The position numbers were made by a program, and so were the translations under genes. A stretch of DNA of 64,000 bases from CAIKMD01 sp036501365 (lineage in GTDB: Bacteria > Pseudomonadota > Alphaproteobacteria > ATCC43930 > CGMCC-115725): the NCBI GenBank assembly GCA_036501365.1, contig DASYAL010000014.1, positions 1 to 64,000 on the forward strand, read 5' to 3'. This document shows, in pieces, positions 1 to 8,685 of the stretch; the first letter of the stretch is position 1; the number at the start of each line of letters is the position of its first letter. The notes under the pieces are model-generated. The model did no database searches. It was not told the DNA's origin and saw only the letters and a program-made list of their open reading frames with translations.

Positions 1-932
1 TTGACGAAGCTGAAATCGAAGAAATGCGAGGGCGGCGGCAAGGTCGCCGGGTCGACGCCGAGCATCTTCGCGCGCACTTTCAGCTCCAAGGCCTGATCCG
101 CCTCGGAGGTCACAGCGGTCGGCGACATGGTGTGGGCGAAATCGGTGTAATTCTGCTCGGCCGCGTCCTGGCTTGCGCCGTGCTTGACCAGCGAGGCGAC
201 GGTCGCGGCGCGGTCGCTGCGAACCACCTCGAGTCCTTTCATAAGGCCGCGCACGGCGCGATGGACGAGATCGCGCTTGTTCGCGATCAGCGCGTCCGAC
301 GTCGCGTAGCCGCCGAACACCATATGGACCTCCTTGTTGAGGTCGATGAGCATGTGCAGCTTGCCAATCTTGCCCGCCTTGCGCATATCGGCGACGTCGC
401 TGGTATCGATCAGCGCGCCGGGGAAGCTTCCGGCTTCGAGCCCGGCGAGCCGCGCGATCCCCGGGCCCATAGGCGTATAGCCGAGAAAGTCGTCCGGCAG
501 ATTGCGCTTCGCAAGGATGTAGCGGAGGCCGATCTCGGTGGTGTCGCCGCGGCTGATGATGGCGATCGGCTTGCCCTTCAGATCCTCGAAGGTCTTGATG
601 TCGGGCTGCACCCAGAGCTGAAAGCCCGACTGGTCCGAGCCGACGAAGATTGCCTTGAGCTTCGCGCCTTTCATATCGGCGCTGAGCGCGACGGAGGGCG
701 AGCCCGAGAATTGCAGATCGCCCGAGATCAGCGCCGGCGTCGCGACGCCGCCGCCCGCCTGCACGAGCTCGGCCTCGATGCCTTCCTGTGCGAAATAGCC
801 TTTGTCGATGGCGACGAAGACCGCGCCGTAATTCACCGTCGGCACGACGTAGCTGATCTTGATGTGATCGAGTGCGAAAGCGGGCGCTGAGAAAAGCAGC
901 GCCGCCAGCGTCGCGAGACCGAGTCGTTTCAT
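1..932 (-). CDS. ABC transporter substrate-binding protein, NMT1/THI5-like (3' end cut by window edge)
   Basis: This is a periplasmic solute-binding protein of the NMT1/THI5 (SsuA/TauA-like) family, which feeds an ABC importer; the substrate cannot be read from sequence. About 310 residues are present and the C-terminus lies beyond base 1. The ATG at 930-932 (read on the minus strand) follows an AGGGAGGA Shine-Dalgarno, and a typical signal peptide ends near SAPAFA at residues 15-20. The early segment with VPTVNYGAVFVAIDKGYF and the following GGGVATPALISGDLQF are typical of the N-lobe of this family. The permease and ATPase genes would be expected outside the window on the same strand. The family call is firm; the ligand (taurine, nitrate, pyrimidine precursor or other) is open. 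Confidence 0.85.
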   Translation of the reverse strand, partial: MKRLGLATLAALLFSAPAFALDHIKISYVVPTVNYGAVFVAIDKGYFAQEGIEAELVQAGGGVATPALISGDLQFSGSPSVALSADMKGAKLKAIFVGSDQSGFQLWVQPDIKTFEDLKGKPIAIISRGDTTEIGLRYILAKRNLPDDFLGYTPMGPGIARLAGLEAGSFPGALIDTSDVADMRKAGKIGKLHMLIDLNKEVHMVFGGYATSDALIANKRDLVHRAVRGLMKGLEVVRSDRAATVASLVKHGASQDAAEQNYTDFAHTMSPTAVTSEADQALELKVRAKMLGVDPATLPPPSHFFDFSFV

Positions 933-1032
933 TATTTTCCTCCCTATTCCCGGCAATGGTGCCCGAAGCGTTGCTGCGAGGCAATCGCGGCGCCTACACG
1001 TCGCGCGGGAATCCTCTCTGATCTTTTGAATC

Positions 1033-1089
1033 GGGCAAGATTCACGCATCGGATCGAAACAATCATTTCGATCCGATGCGATCTTGCCC
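1033..1089. repeat. Long hairpin across the mutY stop codon
   Basis: A perfect 14-bp inverted repeat (1046-1059 and 1066-1079, arm GCATCGGATCGAAA) encloses a 6-nt loop. A second pair of 9-bp arms lies outside it (GGGCAAGAT at 1033-1041 and ATCTTGCCC at 1081-1089). The mutY stop codon (1063-1065) sits in and beside the loop, so the last codons of mutY form one arm. No U-run follows on the mutY side. It could act as a terminator or 3' stabiliser for mutY, or be one copy of a dispersed palindrome. Confidence 0.7.
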
Positions 1090-2187
1090 CAGCGCGAAAG
1101 CGATCACTTTTTTCATCACCGTCGGCAGCGCCTGGGTGCCGAGCGCATCGGGCTTGACCCAGACGCCCGCCGCCTTGGTGGCGCGCGTCTTGCCCGTCAG
1201 CACCAGGAGCTCGAGATCGAAATGCGTGAAGGAGTGGCGCACGACGCCGGGCAGCGCCGACCAGCGCGCGCTGACCGGCGCCGCCGCGCGCGCTTCGTCG
1301 AGATCGAACGCGCCGCTGCGCCATTCGCTCGACGGCACTTCCATCATGCCGCCGAGCAGGCCCTTCTCCGCCCGCTTGCGCAACAGCACCGCGCCATCGC
1401 CGCGCACTGCCCAGAAAGCGACGCCGCGGCGCAACGGCCTGGCGCGTTTCGCCGGCCGCGCCGGCAGGTCCTCGGCGATGCCGGCGATGCGCGCACGGCA
1501 CTCCGCGCGCCACGGGCAGAGCACGCATTTGGGCTTGGCGGGCGTGCAGATCGTCGCGCCGAGATCCATCGCCGCCTGAGCGAAATCGCCTGGCCGATCC
1601 GGCGGCACCAGCGAGGCCGCGAGCCGGCGCAATTCGGGTTTTGCCTCTGGCAACGGCGTTGCCACGGCAAACATCCGCGCCATCACCCGCTCGATATTGC
1701 CGTCGACCGGCGCCGCATGTTGGTTGAAGGCGATCGCCGCGATCGCCGCGGCGGTATAGGTGCCGATGCCGGGCAGCGTCAGCAATTCGGCTTCGCTCGC
1801 GGGGAATTGGCCGCCATGCTTCGTGACGACCACTTGCGCGCAAGCATGGAGATTGCGCGCGCGGGCGTAATAGCCAAGCCCCTGCCAGGCATGGAGCACG
1901 TCGTCGAGCTTTGCGGCGGCGAGCGCGGCGATGCCCGGCCAGCGCTCGAGAAAGCGCGCGAAATAGGGGCCGACGGTCGCGACCGTCGTCTGTTGCAGCA
2001 TGATCTCGCTGAGCCAGACGCGGTAGGGATCGGCGCGTGTCCCCGGCAGCGCGCGCCACGGCAGGCGGCGGCGATTTCGGTCGTACCAGGCGAGCAGCCG
2101 CCCGGCCCGATCATTGGCCGCATGATCATTCGGCGCGCGATCATCCTTCTGGCGCAGTTTTTTCTGGGGACGGGACGACCGCGGCAT
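1063..2187 (-). CDS. mutY: Adenine DNA glycosylase MutY
   Basis: Removes adenine mispaired with 8-oxoguanine or guanine in base-excision repair. The helix-hairpin-helix LPGIGTYTAAAI is followed by PVDGN with the catalytic Asp, and SEIMLQQT upstream carries the catalytic Glu. Four cysteines spaced C-X6-C-X2-C-X5-C form the 4Fe-4S cluster site. The C-terminal part is the NUDIX-like 8-oxoG recognition domain (VRHSFTHFDLEL). An in-frame ATG at 2217 would run into the divergent dciA-like gene, so ATG 2187 is preferred; the first ~30 residues are not conserved. It is divergent from the dciA-like gene with about 11 bp between starts. The 3' end is embedded in a large hairpin. Confidence 0.95.
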   Translation of the reverse strand: MPRSSRPQKKLRQKDDRAPNDHAANDRAGRLLAWYDRNRRRLPWRALPGTRADPYRVWLSEIMLQQTTVATVGPYFARFLERWPGIAALAAAKLDDVLHAWQGLGYYARARNLHACAQVVVTKHGGQFPASEAELLTLPGIGTYTAAAIAAIAFNQHAAPVDGNIERVMARMFAVATPLPEAKPELRRLAASLVPPDRPGDFAQAAMDLGATICTPAKPKCVLCPWRAECRARIAGIAEDLPARPAKRARPLRRGVAFWAVRGDGAVLLRKRAEKGLLGGMMEVPSSEWRSGAFDLDEARAAAPVSARWSALPGVVRHSFTHFDLELLVLTGKTRATKAAGVWVKPDALGTQALPTVMKKVIAFALGQDRIGSK

Positions 2188-2198
2188 TCGACAGGAGG

Positions 2199-2741
2199 AT
2201 GACGGAAACGCTAGCATTGCCGCAATCCGAGATCGGAGCGATCAGAGCACCCTTGGCTGAAACCCTGGAGAGACGGCGCGGCGGCTTGCGCGCGATCGGC
2301 GCGGAGATTCCGCGCGTTGCCGGCGTCGCGCTCGGCAAGCGCGGCTTCGGCGAGGCGCAGCTCGTGACGCAATGGGAAGCGGTGATCGGGCCGGCGCTCG
2401 CCGCGAAACTCACGCCCGAGCGGCTCAGCTTCGCCCGCGGCGCGCGCAAGAACGGCACCCTGCGGCTGCGTGTCGCTTCGGCCTTCGCCACCGAGGCCCA
2501 GCATCTCGAGCCGGTGCTGATCGAGCGCATCAATGCGTTTTTCGGCTACGGCGCCGTGGCGCGGTTGGCTCTCGTCCAGGGCCCGTCCCTCACCGCCCCG
2601 CCGGCCGCCCCGCAGCTGCGACCGCTCTCGGCCGCGGAGCAGGGCGAGGTCGAGGCCCGAGTCGCCGGAATCGCCGATCCCGGGCTCAGGGCGGCTTTGG
2701 TCCGACTCGGCAGCGCGGTTGCAGGATCGCGCCGGGATTGA
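2199..2741 (+). CDS. dciA: DUF721/DciA family protein (putative replicative helicase loader)
   Basis: A 180-residue protein of the DUF721 family, now linked to DciA, which loads the DnaB helicase in bacteria lacking DnaC/DnaI. Residues ~40-120 (TQWEAVIGPALAAKLTPERL, then a basic beta-rich stretch ending VLIERINAFFGYGAVARL) form the KH-like DUF721 fold. Position next to mutY and upstream of dsbA-smc is common in alphaproteobacteria. The AGGAGG at 2193-2198 abuts the ATG with no spacer, so the true start may be the in-frame TTG at 2217. The helicase-loader role is from family knowledge; it is not proved here. Confidence 0.75.
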   Translation: MTETLALPQSEIGAIRAPLAETLERRRGGLRAIGAEIPRVAGVALGKRGFGEAQLVTQWEAVIGPALAAKLTPERLSFARGARKNGTLRLRVASAFATEAQHLEPVLIERINAFFGYGAVARLALVQGPSLTAPPAAPQLRPLSAAEQGEVEARVAGIADPGLRAALVRLGSAVAGSRRD

Positions 2742-2750
2742 GTCGCCAGC

Positions 2751-2779
2751 TTGCAACATCAGGGTAATCCCTTTAGCAT
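2751..2779 (+). promoter_or_regulatory. Putative sigma-70 promoter for dsbA-smc
   Basis: TTGCAA (2751-2756), a 17-bp spacer and TAGCAT (2774-2779) lie 28 bp before the dsbA start codon, in a short AT-richer gap between the DciA-like gene and dsbA. Spacing is ideal and the hexamers match consensus moderately. Confidence 0.4.
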
Positions 2780-2806
2780 CAACATCTAGTGGGTATGAGA
2801 GGAAGT

Positions 2807-3526
2807 ATGCGTCAAATCTGGTTCGCTCTCGCTGCCTTCGCGCTGCTCGGCGGGGTTTCCGCCGCGGCGCCGGCCCATGCCGAGAGCGCGCCCCAGCAGC
2901 AGCCCGACGACCGGGTCCTCGGCAAGGCCGACGCGCCGGTCACGATGTTCGAGTTCTTCTCGCTCACCTGCCCCCATTGCGCCGAATTCGAGGCCGAGAC
3001 CTATCCCAAGGTGAGGAAGGACTGGGTCGACACCGGCAAGGCGAAGATCGTCTATCGCGATTACCCGCTCGACCAGAACGCCTTGAAGGCGGCGATGGTC
3101 GCGCGTTGCGCCCCGCCCGAGCGCTACGCCGCTTTCGTCGAGGTGCTGTTCCAGCAGCAGGCGGTGTGGGGCGTGCAGAAGGATCCGACGGACACGCTCA
3201 AGAAGATCGCCGCGCTCGGCGGCGTCGGCGCCGACCAGTTCGACAAATGCATCAACGACGAGGCCCTGTCGAAGAGCATCGTCGCCGAGGAATATCAGGC
3301 GCAGCAGGATTACGGCGTCGATTCCACGCCGAGCTTCTTCATCAACGGCAAAAAATACGTCGGCGCGGCACCCTATGCGCCAACCAATTCCGACGGCTCC
3401 AAGGCCAATCCGTCCGAATGGTATGCTGAGACCGCCCTCAGCGAGGCCTATGCCGCCGCGACCAAGCACAGCAGCGCCGCGCCCGGCACGATGACCGCCT
3501 CCGCCCAAAGTGACAACAACAATTGA
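2807..3526 (+). CDS. DsbA-family thiol:disulfide oxidoreductase (periplasmic)
   Basis: A secreted thioredoxin-fold protein that handles disulfides in the periplasm. The signal peptide ends near APAHA (residues 21-25). The active site is C55-P-H-C58 in FFSLTCPHCAEF, and the cis-Pro loop is DSTPSFFINGK near residue 180. CPHC is the classical oxidising DsbA motif. One further Cys lies in FDKCIN and one in VARCAP. ATG 2807 is chosen because AGAGGA lies just before it; upstream in-frame GTG 2789 and ATG 2795 would lengthen the n-region. The stop codon overlaps the smc start, so the two are probably co-transcribed. The neighbour order dciA-dsbA-smc is a conserved alphaproteobacterial block. Confidence 0.9.
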   Translation: MRQIWFALAAFALLGGVSAAAPAHAESAPQQQPDDRVLGKADAPVTMFEFFSLTCPHCAEFEAETYPKVRKDWVDTGKAKIVYRDYPLDQNALKAAMVARCAPPERYAAFVEVLFQQQAVWGVQKDPTDTLKKIAALGGVGADQFDKCINDEALSKSIVAEEYQAQQDYGVDSTPSFFINGKKYVGAAPYAPTNSDGSKANPSEWYAETALSEAYAAATKHSSAAPGTMTASAQSDNNN

Positions 3527-6500
3527 GCGCCTCGAACGTGCAGTTTGCAAAGTTACGTCTCAGCGGCTTCAAGTCTTTCGTTGATCCCACCGAGCTCGTC
3601 ATCGATACCGGCCTCACCGGCATCGTCGGGCCCAATGGCTGCGGCAAATCGAATCTGGTCGAGGCGCTGCGTTGGGCGATGGGCGAGAACTCCGCCAAGC
3701 GCATGCGCGGCGGCGAGATGGACGATGTCATCTTCGGCGGCACCGGCGCGCGGCCGGCGCGCAACATCGCCGAGGTGACGCTGGCGCTCGAGAATCCGCA
3801 TCGCGACGCGCCCAAACCCTATGAGGATCTGCCCGAGATCGAGATCGTCCGCCGCATCGAGCGTGGCGTCGGCTCGGACTATCGCGTCAACGGTCACGAA
3901 GTGCGCGCCCGCGACGTGCAGCTGCTGTTCGCCGATGCCGCGACCGGCGCGCATTCGGCGGCGCTCGTCAGCCAGGGCCGGGTCGGCGCGATCATCAACG
4001 CCAAGCCGTCCGAGCGCCGCGCGCTGCTCGAAGAGGCCTCGGGCATCACCGGCCTGCATTCGCGCCGCCACGAGGCCGAGCTGCGCCTCAAAGCCGCCGA
4101 GACCAACCTCACCCGGCTCGACGACGTGCTGCGCGGCCTCGAGGCCCAGCTCGATGGCTTGAAGAAGCAGGCCCGCCAGGCCAACCGCTATCGCCGCCTC
4201 TCCGAGCATATCCGCCGCGCCGAGGCGGTGGTGCTGCATCTCAAATGGCAGCGCGCGGTCGTCGAGGCCGAGGCCGCCACGGCGCGTTTCCGCGCCGCCG
4301 AGCTCGAGGTCGCCGACCGCACCGCCGCTGCGCTCGCCGCATCGCGCGAGCGCGAGGCCGCCGCCGCCGAATTGCCGGCGCTGCGCCATGACGAAGCCTC
4401 GGCCGGCGCCGAGCTGCAACGCCTGGTGCTGGCGCGTCAGGCGCTCGAGGAAGAAGGGCACCGCATCGCCGCCGCGCGGCAATCCGCCGAAGCGCGGCTC
4501 GAGCAGATGGCCTCGGACATCGCGCGCGAGGAAGCGCTCGCCGCCGACGCCACAGCGGCGCTCGAGCAGCTCGCGCGCGAGCAGCAGGCGCTGATCGCGG
4601 CGCGGGCTGAGGAAGGCGCGGCGCAAGAGCGCGCCGCCGCCGCGCTCGCGGCCATCGCCGACGAAGTCGTTTCGCTCGAGGCCGAGCTGACGCGCCTCAC
4701 CGAGCGCATCGCCGCCGAGGAGGCGCAGCGCGCCGCCCTCGCCCGCCGCCGCGATGAGGCGGCGGAGCGGCTGGCGCGGCTCGCCGAGCGGCAGCAGGAG
4801 ATCGCGACCGCGACCGCCGCGCTCGAAGCCGAGAAGATCGCCGTCGAGATCACCGCCTCGGCCGCCGCGGCGGTGCGTGGCGCCGAGGCCGAGGTCGCGC
4901 ACGCGCGCCAAGCCGCCGAAGAGGCCGAGGCGGCGCTGCGCCGCGCGCAGGATGCCGCGATCGCGACGCGCGCGCCCAAGGAAGCGGCCGAGAATTATCG
5001 CGCCAAGCTCGCGACCGAGCGCCACGCGCTCGTCGAGCTGCTCGCGGCGCTCGGCGACAAGCGCTATTCGCCGGTGCTCGACGCCGTCACCGTCGCGGGC
5101 GGCTACGAAGCCGCGCTCGGCGCGGCGCTCGGCGAGGACCTGACCGCGCCGGTCGACGTCGCGGCGCCGGCGCATTGGTTCGCGCTGCCCGATTATCGCG
5201 AGCCCGCGCCACTGCCCGGCGATGTCGCGCCGCTTTCGTCTTTCGTTGCCGCGCCGCCGGCGCTGGCGCGGCGTCTGGCGCAGATCGGCGTCGTCGACAC
5301 CCGCGACGACGGCGAGCGGCTGCAGGTCGAGCTGAAGCCCGGCCAGCGGCTCGTCAGCCGCGACGGCGGGCTCTGGCGCTGGGATGGCTTCCGCCGCGTC
5401 GCCGGCACCCCGACCGCGGCGGCGCAGCGCCTGCGCCAGCGCAACCGCGTCATCGAGATCGAAGGGCTCCTCGGCGATGCGGAGCATGATCTCGCCAACA
5501 CGACTGCCGCGCTCGACGCGGCGCAAGCCGAGGTGAAACGTCTCGCCGATGACGAGCGCGCGGCGCGCGAGGCGGCGCGCGAGGCGCTCGGCACCCTCGC
5601 CGCGGCGCGCGATCGCGAGGCCGAGCTGGCGCGCAACGCCGCCGGCATCCTGTCGCGTTTGGAAGCGCTCGGCGAAACCGCCGAGCGGTTGGCGCGCGAC
5701 ATCGCCGAGACCGAAGCCGATCGCGGCGCGACCCAGGCCGCGCTCGCCGCCGCGCCCGATCCGGCGCTGGCGCGCGATGCCGCGGCCGCGGCGCGCGAGC
5801 GCTTGGCCGAGCGGCGCGCCGTCCATCTCCAGCATCAGGCCGAGCACGACCGCCTCGCCCGCGAGGCGCAGGCGCGGCGCGAGCGCGGCGCCGCGATCGA
5901 GGGCGAGCTCGCCTCGTGGCGCGCGCGCGCGGATGCCGCTTCGCGCCAGCACGCCGCCTTCCTGCAGCGCCGCGACGATCTCAACACCGAGCTCGCCGAC
6001 TTGCAGCGCCGCCCGGCCGAGATCGCCGAGCAGCGCGAGCGCCTCGCCGAAACCATCACGGAGTCGACCCAGCGCCGCAACCACGCCGCCGACGCGCTGG
6101 CGGTCGGCGAGACCCGGCTGAACGATGCCGAGAAAGCGGCGAAAGCCGCCGATGCCGCGCTCGGCGCCGCGCGCGAGGAGCGCGTGCGCTGCGAGGGCGC
6201 GCGCGATCAGGCGCGGGATGCGCAGGCGCAGCTGACGGACCATATCGCGGAGCGGCTGTCCTGCGCGCCCGAAGCGGTGCTCGGCACGGTCGAGATTCCG
6301 GCGGATGAAGAGCTGCCCGCGCCCGAGGACGCGCAGGCGCGGCTCGAGCGCCTGATGCGCGAGCGCGACAATATGGGCCCGGTCAATCTCGTCGCCGAGG
6401 CCGAGTCCGCCGAGATCGAGGAGCGGCTCACCGGGCTGCAGCGCGAGCGCGAGGATCTGATCGGCGCGATCGCGCGGCTGCGCCAGGGCATCGCCGCGCT

Positions 6501-7068
6501 CAACCGCGAGGGCCGCGAGCGGCTGCTCGCCGCGTTCGCCACCGTCAACGAGCATTTCTCGAAGCTCTTCATCCGGCTCTTCGGCGGCGGCCGCGCCTAT
6601 CTGAAGCTCGACCGCGCCGAGCCCGTCGAGGGCGAAGCCGCGGGCGAAGACGGCACGCTGAGCGGCGGCACCGATCCGCTCGAGGCGGGGCTCGAAATCT
6701 ATGCCAGCCCGCCCGGCAAAAAGCTGCAGACCCTGTCGCTGCTCTCGGGCGGCGAGCAGGCGCTGACCGCGCTGGCGCTGATCTTCGCCGTCTTCCTCAC
6801 CAACCCGGCGCCGATCTGCGTGCTGGACGAGGTCGACGCGCCCCTGGACGACGCCAATGTCGACCGCTTCTGCCGCCTCGTCGAGGAGATCGCCGCGACC
6901 GCGCAGACGCGCTTCCTCATCATCACCCATCACCGGCTGACGATGTCGCGCGTCCACCGCCTCTTCGGCGTCACCATGGCCGAGCAAGGCGTCTCGCAGC
7001 TCGTCTCGGTCGATCTCGACGATGTCGAGGCGCTGAAGGCGACGGCGAAAGCCGCCGCCGCGGAATAG
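3523..7068 (+). CDS. smc: Chromosome segregation ATPase SMC
   Basis: The core of the bacterial condensin that organises and segregates chromosomes with ScpAB. The 1181-residue length fits the family. Walker A is GPNGCGKS at residues 36-43, the ABC signature LSGGEQ is near 1074, and Walker B VLDEVDAP is near 1100. Between them lie two very long Ala/Arg/Glu-rich coiled coils flanking a hinge at roughly 500-640 (containing EAALGAALGEDL). The start is TTG 3523, overlapping the dsbA stop codon; GTG 3538 is an in-frame alternative. The coiled-coil codon bias creates a spurious antisense ORF of nearly equal length. The identification is secure. Confidence 0.97.
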   Translation: MSASNVQFAKLRLSGFKSFVDPTELVIDTGLTGIVGPNGCGKSNLVEALRWAMGENSAKRMRGGEMDDVIFGGTGARPARNIAEVTLALENPHRDAPKPYEDLPEIEIVRRIERGVGSDYRVNGHEVRARDVQLLFADAATGAHSAALVSQGRVGAIINAKPSERRALLEEASGITGLHSRRHEAELRLKAAETNLTRLDDVLRGLEAQLDGLKKQARQANRYRRLSEHIRRAEAVVLHLKWQRAVVEAEAATARFRAAELEVADRTAAALAASREREAAAAELPALRHDEASAGAELQRLVLARQALEEEGHRIAAARQSAEARLEQMASDIAREEALAADATAALEQLAREQQALIAARAEEGAAQERAAAALAAIADEVVSLEAELTRLTERIAAEEAQRAALARRRDEAAERLARLAERQQEIATATAALEAEKIAVEITASAAAAVRGAEAEVAHARQAAEEAEAALRRAQDAAIATRAPKEAAENYRAKLATERHALVELLAALGDKRYSPVLDAVTVAGGYEAALGAALGEDLTAPVDVAAPAHWFALPDYREPAPLPGDVAPLSSFVAAPPALARRLAQIGVVDTRDDGERLQVELKPGQRLVSRDGGLWRWDGFRRVAGTPTAAAQRLRQRNRVIEIEGLLGDAEHDLANTTAALDAAQAEVKRLADDERAAREAAREALGTLAAARDREAELARNAAGILSRLEALGETAERLARDIAETEADRGATQAALAAAPDPALARDAAAAARERLAERRAVHLQHQAEHDRLAREAQARRERGAAIEGELASWRARADAASRQHAAFLQRRDDLNTELADLQRRPAEIAEQRERLAETITESTQRRNHAADALAVGETRLNDAEKAAKAADAALGAAREERVRCEGARDQARDAQAQLTDHIAERLSCAPEAVLGTVEIPADEELPAPEDAQARLERLMRERDNMGPVNLVAEAESAEIEERLTGLQREREDLIGAIARLRQGIAALNREGRERLLAAFATVNEHFSKLFIRLFGGGRAYLKLDRAEPVEGEAAGEDGTLSGGTDPLEAGLEIYASPPGKKLQTLSLLSGGEQALTALALIFAVFLTNPAPICVLDEVDAPLDDANVDRFCRLVEEIAATAQTRFLIITHHRLTMSRVHRLFGVTMAEQGVSQLVSVDLDDVEALKATAKAAAAE

Positions 7069-7106
7069 CCGCAACCGCTCCGCTGTCGTAATATTCGCTC
7101 GCTGGG

Positions 7107-7202
7107 ACAGGCATCCAGCGTCCACCGTCGCTGACGCTCGGTTCGCGCTCAGGATGAGGGTCTATGGTGGATGCCATCCTCGGTCTTCCTCACCCTGAGC
7201 GA
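7107..7202. repeat. Dispersed intergenic repeat, family 2 (copy 1)
   Basis: The smc to MetE-like gap (7069-7262) holds 12-bp inverted arms (GCTCAGGATGAG at 7147-7158, CTCACCCTGAGC at 7189-7200, one mismatch). CATCCAGCGTCC at 7112-7123 and CGCTCAGGATGAGG at 7146-7159 recur in opposite orientation at 15751-15794. The last part of the gap carries the AGGGAGGA ribosome-binding site of the next gene. No coding potential seen. Confidence 0.6.
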
Positions 7203-7262
7203 AGTCGCCCTTCGACAAGCTCAGGAGGCGCAGGATGAACATGCAACGAAGGGAGGATCACC

Positions 7263-8393
7263 ATGCCCGATCATGCGCCGTTCCGTGCCGACCAGGTCGG
7301 CAGCCTGCTGCGCCCGCCGGCGCTCAAGGCCGCGCGCGAGCAATTCGCCAAGCGCGAGATCGACAGCGCCGCGCTGACCCAGATCGAGGACCGCCTCATC
7401 CGCGAGGCGGTGAAGAAAGAGGAAGCGACCGGCATCCAGGCGATCACCGACGGCGATTTCCGCCGCCAGAGCTGGTCGGGCGATTTCCTCACCGCGATCG
7501 AAGGCGTGGTGCAGCGCCCCTCGCCCGGCTCGGCGCCGTCGGCCGAGACGCCGGTCGGCGGCGTGGTGCGCGACTGGCAGCCGCCGACGCCGCAAGTCAC
7601 CGGCAAGCTCGGCTGGCCCAAAGGCGGCATCCAGCGCCGCGGCTTCGAATTCCTCAAATCGCTCACCGCGCGCACGCCCAAGGTGACGATTCCCTCGCTC
7701 TCGATGCTGCATTTCCGCGGCGGCCGCGCCGGCGTTTCCAGCGTCGCCTATCCGCAGATGGAGCAGTTCTTCGCCGACGCGGTCGCGGTCTACCGCGCCG
7801 AGATCATGGACCTCGCCGCCGCCGGCTGCCGCTATGTCCAGCTCGACGACACCAACCTCGCCTATCTCTGCGACATGCGGATGCGCGAGCGCGTCACATC
7901 GCTCGGCGAGGATCCCGACCAGCTGCCGCATCTCTATGCGCGCCTCATCAACGGCGCGATCAAGGACCGGCCCGCCGATATGAAGATCACCGTCCATCTC
8001 TGCCGCGGCAACTCGCTGAGCCGGGGCCATGCCGAAGGCGGCTACGAGCCGGTCGCCGAGGCGATGTTCAACGAGGTGAAGGTCGACGGCTTCTTCCTCG
8101 AATACGACGATGCGCGCTCGGGCGATTTCGCGCCGCTACGCTTCGTGCCGAAAGGCAAGCTGCGCATCGTCTTGGGCGTCGTCACCTCGAAATTCGGCGC
8201 GCTCGAAGCGAAAGACCAGATCAAGCGCCGCATCGAGGAAGCGGCGAAATATATGCCGCTCGAGCAGATCTGCCTCAGCCCGCAATGCGGCTTCGCCAGC
8301 CACACCGGCGGCAATCTTTTGAGCGAGGAGGAGCAATACGCCAAGCTCCGCCATGTCGTCACGCTGGCGCAGGAGATTTGGGGCGCAGTGTAG
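7263..8393 (+). CDS. MetE C-terminal-like, cobalamin-independent methionine synthase family protein (YxjG type)
   Basis: A single-domain relative of the C-terminal half of MetE, 376 residues. In such proteins zinc activates a thiol acceptor for methyl transfer. Visible candidate zinc ligands are H245-x-C247 (HLCRGN) and C342 (CLSPQCGF, matching the MetE C-terminal Cys), with an acidic segment FFLEYDD near 280. YVQLDDTNLAYL near 190 resembles the substrate-pocket aspartate region. The N-terminal MetE domain is absent, so classical folate-dependent methionine synthesis is not assured; the methyl donor is unknown. A strong AGGGAGGA precedes the ATG. The 3' end of this gene, ALAQEIWGAV-stop, recurs twice downstream as fragments. 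Confidence 0.8.
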   Translation: MPDHAPFRADQVGSLLRPPALKAAREQFAKREIDSAALTQIEDRLIREAVKKEEATGIQAITDGDFRRQSWSGDFLTAIEGVVQRPSPGSAPSAETPVGGVVRDWQPPTPQVTGKLGWPKGGIQRRGFEFLKSLTARTPKVTIPSLSMLHFRGGRAGVSSVAYPQMEQFFADAVAVYRAEIMDLAAAGCRYVQLDDTNLAYLCDMRMRERVTSLGEDPDQLPHLYARLINGAIKDRPADMKITVHLCRGNSLSRGHAEGGYEPVAEAMFNEVKVDGFFLEYDDARSGDFAPLRFVPKGKLRIVLGVVTSKFGALEAKDQIKRRIEEAAKYMPLEQICLSPQCGFASHTGGNLLSEEEQYAKLRHVVTLAQEIWGAV

Positions 8394-8560
8394 CTTTCGT
8401 CGTCATTGCGAGGCCGAGCCCTCATCCCGAGCGCAGTCGAGGGAGGCGAGGCCGAAGCAATCCAGAAATTCATTCGTTGGCCCTGGATTGCTTCGTCGCC
8501 ACGCTCCGCGCAATGACGTAACAGGGAGGGGTAGTCCGCTCCACGCTCGCAATGACGAAC
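8394..8560. repeat. Dispersed palindromic repeat, family 1, copy A
   Basis: Outer arms CGTCATTGCG (8401-8410) and CGCAATGACG (8509-8518) enclose inner arms CGAAGCAATCCAG (8453-8465) and CTGGATTGCTTCG (8483-8495). A further partial right arm, CGCTCGCAATGACG, lies at 8545-8558. The element follows the MetE-like stop codon directly. Copy C at 10863-10986 is nearly identical over more than 100 bp and copy B at 10509-10591 is shortened. The rest of this gap, to 8685, has only short palindromes and the leader of the next gene. Confidence 0.85.
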
Positions 8561-8685
8561 CGGCGCGCTTAGCGCCTCGCGATCTCGCGCGTGACTCTCC
8601 GGTTGCGCGCGGTCTAGATTGAGTTGAAACTCGGTTTACCGAATCGCGCGTGCGTGGCAAAACCGAGGCGCGCACGGGGGACAGC

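Noticed and set aside
24..890. 288-codon frame on the plus strand at the window start
   Set aside because: The opposite strand encodes a clear NMT1-type binding protein with signal peptide and ribosome-binding site; this is its shadow.
3553..7125. 1190-codon open frame antisense to smc
   Set aside because: It mirrors the GC-biased third positions of the coiled coil; the protein is Arg/Leu/Gly-rich with no domain, and smc on the other strand is certain.
7235..8521. Plus-strand frame overlapping the MetE-like gene and running into the repeat
   Set aside because: Arg/Pro-rich shadow in another frame; no conserved motif, and it ends inside a non-coding palindrome.
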